From contig NZ_AZEY01000090.1 in assembly GCF_001434255.1 (NCBI RefSeq), positions 281,792 to 345,791 on the forward strand: a stretch of 64,000 nt of DNA. The letters are read 5' to 3'. The position numbers and the translations under genes were made by a program. Of the stretch, positions 62,899 through 64,000 are shown in pieces. Position 1 is the stretch's first letter. Each line of letters starts with the position of its first letter. The stretch comes from Lentilactobacillus diolivorans DSM 14421 (GTDB lineage: Bacteria > Bacillota > Bacilli > Lactobacillales > Lactobacillaceae). The notes beneath the pieces are model-generated. The model made no database searches. It was not told the DNA's origin and saw only the letters and a list, made by a program, of their open reading frames with translations.

Positions 62899-62926
62899 AC
62901 TTCGTATAATATATATTATGTAAAGT
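62899..62926 (+). other. dif: Chromosome dimer resolution site dif (candidate)
   Basis: The 28 bases are ACTTCGTATAA (XerC-type arm), TATATA (centre) and TTATGTAAAGT (XerD-type arm). Against the B. subtilis dif as I remember it (ACTTCCTAGAA, TATATA, TTATGTAAACT) 25 of 28 bases agree, including the whole centre. It is intergenic, between licD and a minus-strand acetyltransferase gene, at the point where gene orientation turns over. XerC is encoded at 46910; XerD would be elsewhere. Confidence 0.85.
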
Positions 62927-63001
62927 AGAATTGAAATAGACATTTAGACTATCAATTACCTGTATTTAAATAATTACCCTCTCTTAGATCTGTTCCAATT
63001 T

Positions 63002-63067
63002 AAATCGTGTTTAATTAAAAAAGATTATCTGATGTATTGGATAATCTTTTTTAATTAAACACGATTT
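63002..63067. terminator. Perfect 28-bp inverted repeat; bidirectional terminator
   Basis: 63002-63029 (AAATCGTGTTTAATTAAAAA...) is the exact complement of 63040-63067, with a 10-base loop. The arms include A6/T6 runs, so it can terminate in both directions. It closes the acetyltransferase gene 4 bases after its stop and shields the dif-like site 76 bases away from that transcription. Confidence 0.85.
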
Positions 63068-63070
63068 GGT

Positions 63071-63514
63071 TCAAATGATTTTATCAAAATGTTCAATATC
63101 AGTTCGTTTTGCAAATTTTAATTTTTGCCAAAATAATTTACCGGCCTGATTATTAATCATTACCACAACTGAAATTTTATGGATGCCAACTTCTTGAAGT
63201 TCTTTAATGACCTTATTAACTAATTGACTTCCAATACCATCGTGTTGGTAATTAGTAGACACTGCTAAATGGTAAATTTTCCCACGACGCCCATCTGTTG
63301 CGCCAAGAATTGTTCCGACAATTTGTTGATCAATTTCTGCCACAAAACAAAATCCTGGATTGAATTTAATTAATCGGGCAATTTCTTCAAAACTGTCCTC
63401 AGATTCTCTCAGATGCATACCCGGTGTTTTTTGCCAAAGCGCATAGGCATCTGGATAGTCTTCAGCAACCATTTTTCGAATTAAAATTTGAGAATCTTTA
63501 TTAATTATTGCCAT
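63071..63514 (-). CDS. GNAT-family N-acetyltransferase
   Basis: It has 147 residues and a single GNAT domain: the N-terminal 'ILIRKMVAEDYPDAYALWQKT', the acetyl-CoA strand 'IYHLAVSTNYQHDGIGSQLV' (pyrophosphate loop HDGIGS) and the C-terminal 'INNQAGKLFWQKLKF'. The substrate is unknown; an RimI-like protein or small-molecule target is possible. ATG 63514 is set by AAGGGAG. It is the only gene after the dif-like site and points back towards it. Confidence 0.88.
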   Translation of the reverse strand: MAIINKDSQILIRKMVAEDYPDAYALWQKTPGMHLRESEDSFEEIARLIKFNPGFCFVAEIDQQIVGTILGATDGRRGKIYHLAVSTNYQHDGIGSQLVNKVIKELQEVGIHKISVVVMINNQAGKLFWQKLKFAKRTDIEHFDKII

Positions 63515-63541
63515 GATGCTCCCTTCATGCGCCATTGTCAT

Positions 63542-64000
63542 ATCGTTAAAGTGAACCCGACCTTCGTTTAAATCGCTTGCCAGTAACCAGTAATTGGAAA
63601 ATTTATTGAGACTTGGATTTTATTTTGAAAAGCAATTTTGGATTCCAGTGATCAATAATTTCCTCGCCAAAATAATATTTTTCGATACTGGGGTTATAAC
63701 ACAATTCAATTTAAATGGATGACACTGACCTCATATTACCATAATGATGAGTGATATGCCCGAACCGGAAAATTATTTGAGATACTTTGGTTCAAATCTG
63801 AAAATTAACGTTGAAAGTACTTCAATAGTTACTCAGACGATATTTGATTAAAATTGCTACCAAAGACAACACCGTTAGTTAACCTGACTATTGGTTTTTG
63901 GTATTGGTAAAACTATGACAATCAAGTTAATTAAAATTTCCCCCAAAAATTGCCCATTTATGCATAAACTAAGTATCGCAATTTTTCTGTGATATGGACG
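63542..64000. other. AT-rich end of the window without a recognisable complete gene
   Basis: I see no full gene in these 459 bases. On the minus strand a frame ending at 63603 reads IELCYNPSIEKYYFGEEI and then DHWNPKLLFKIKSKSQ, about 35 codons back to a stop near 63711. It looks like real protein but has no start or ribosome site, so it may be the 3' remnant of a decayed gene. No promoter stands out. Confidence 0.4.

Noticed and set aside
62899-62926. The loxP resemblance as engineered or vector DNA
   Set aside because: Six of 28 positions differ from loxP, the right arm is the natural XerD type, and no vector sequence surrounds it.
63603-63710. Short minus-strand coding-like fragment ending KSKSQ
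   Set aside because: No start codon with a ribosome site and no family match by eye; mentioned only as a possible gene remnant.

Overview
The window is a contiguous stretch of a low-GC Gram-positive chromosome and almost certainly comes from the family Lactobacillaceae. The evidence is the gene order (rplU-prp-rpmA, efp-yqhY-nusB-folD-xseAB-ispA-tlyA-argR-recN, gmk-rpoZ-coaBC-priA-fmt-rsmB-prpC-pknB-rsgA-rpe-thiN, yloU-fakA-recG-plsX-acpP-rnc-smc-ftsY, ylxM-ffh-rpsP-khpA-rimM-trmD-rplS, xerC-hslVU, parE-parC), strong AGGAGG-type ribosome binding sites, many GTG/TTG starts, and traits such as a MutY without iron-sulfur ligands. The species cannot be named from sequence reading alone.

Layout. 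1-6.9 kb is an accessory-like start: the 3' end of glnA, an orphan peptide-binding lipoprotein, an unrecognised three-gene operon ending in an all-alpha dUTPase-2 family enzyme, a 38-residue membrane peptide on the minus strand, tRNA-Arg(TCT) and a voltage-gated-type K+ channel. 7-44 kb is dense housekeeping, almost all on the plus strand: ribosomal proteins L21/L27/L28/S16, EF-P, folate and isoprenoid synthesis, DNA repair, coenzyme A, translation initiation, the Ser/Thr kinase-phosphatase pair, fatty-acid and phospholipid synthesis, SMC and the SRP pathway. The one clear minus-strand insertion there, besides rpmB, is a small YolD-like gene whose promoter carries two LexA-type boxes. 44-60 kb holds rRNA/tRNA maturation, L19, XerC-HslVU, an aldose-epimerase-like enzyme, PlsY, topoisomerase IV, a LysR regulator, Mn-dependent pyrophosphatase, methionine sulfoxide reductases with a 9+2+9 operator, and MutY.

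60.5-64 kb looks like the replication terminus. A 28-bp sequence at 62899-62926 closely matches the Firmicute XerCD dif site. About 1.2 kb before it lies an XerS-like single recombinase gene, with its own near-perfect 19-bp inverted repeat around a 6-bp centre in its upstream region. Coding orientation agrees with a terminus: nearly everything before dif is on plus, and the only gene after it is on minus.

The points I rate most worth follow-up are the dif plus XerS arrangement, the uncharacterised 2958-5313 operon, a dispersed long-hairpin-plus-terminator repeat present three times (29.3, 32.4 and 58.1 kb), the clusterless MutY, a CoaBC with Glu in place of the decarboxylase Cys, and the SOS-boxed YolD-like gene. 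No CRISPR array, insertion sequence, rRNA or prophage was seen.
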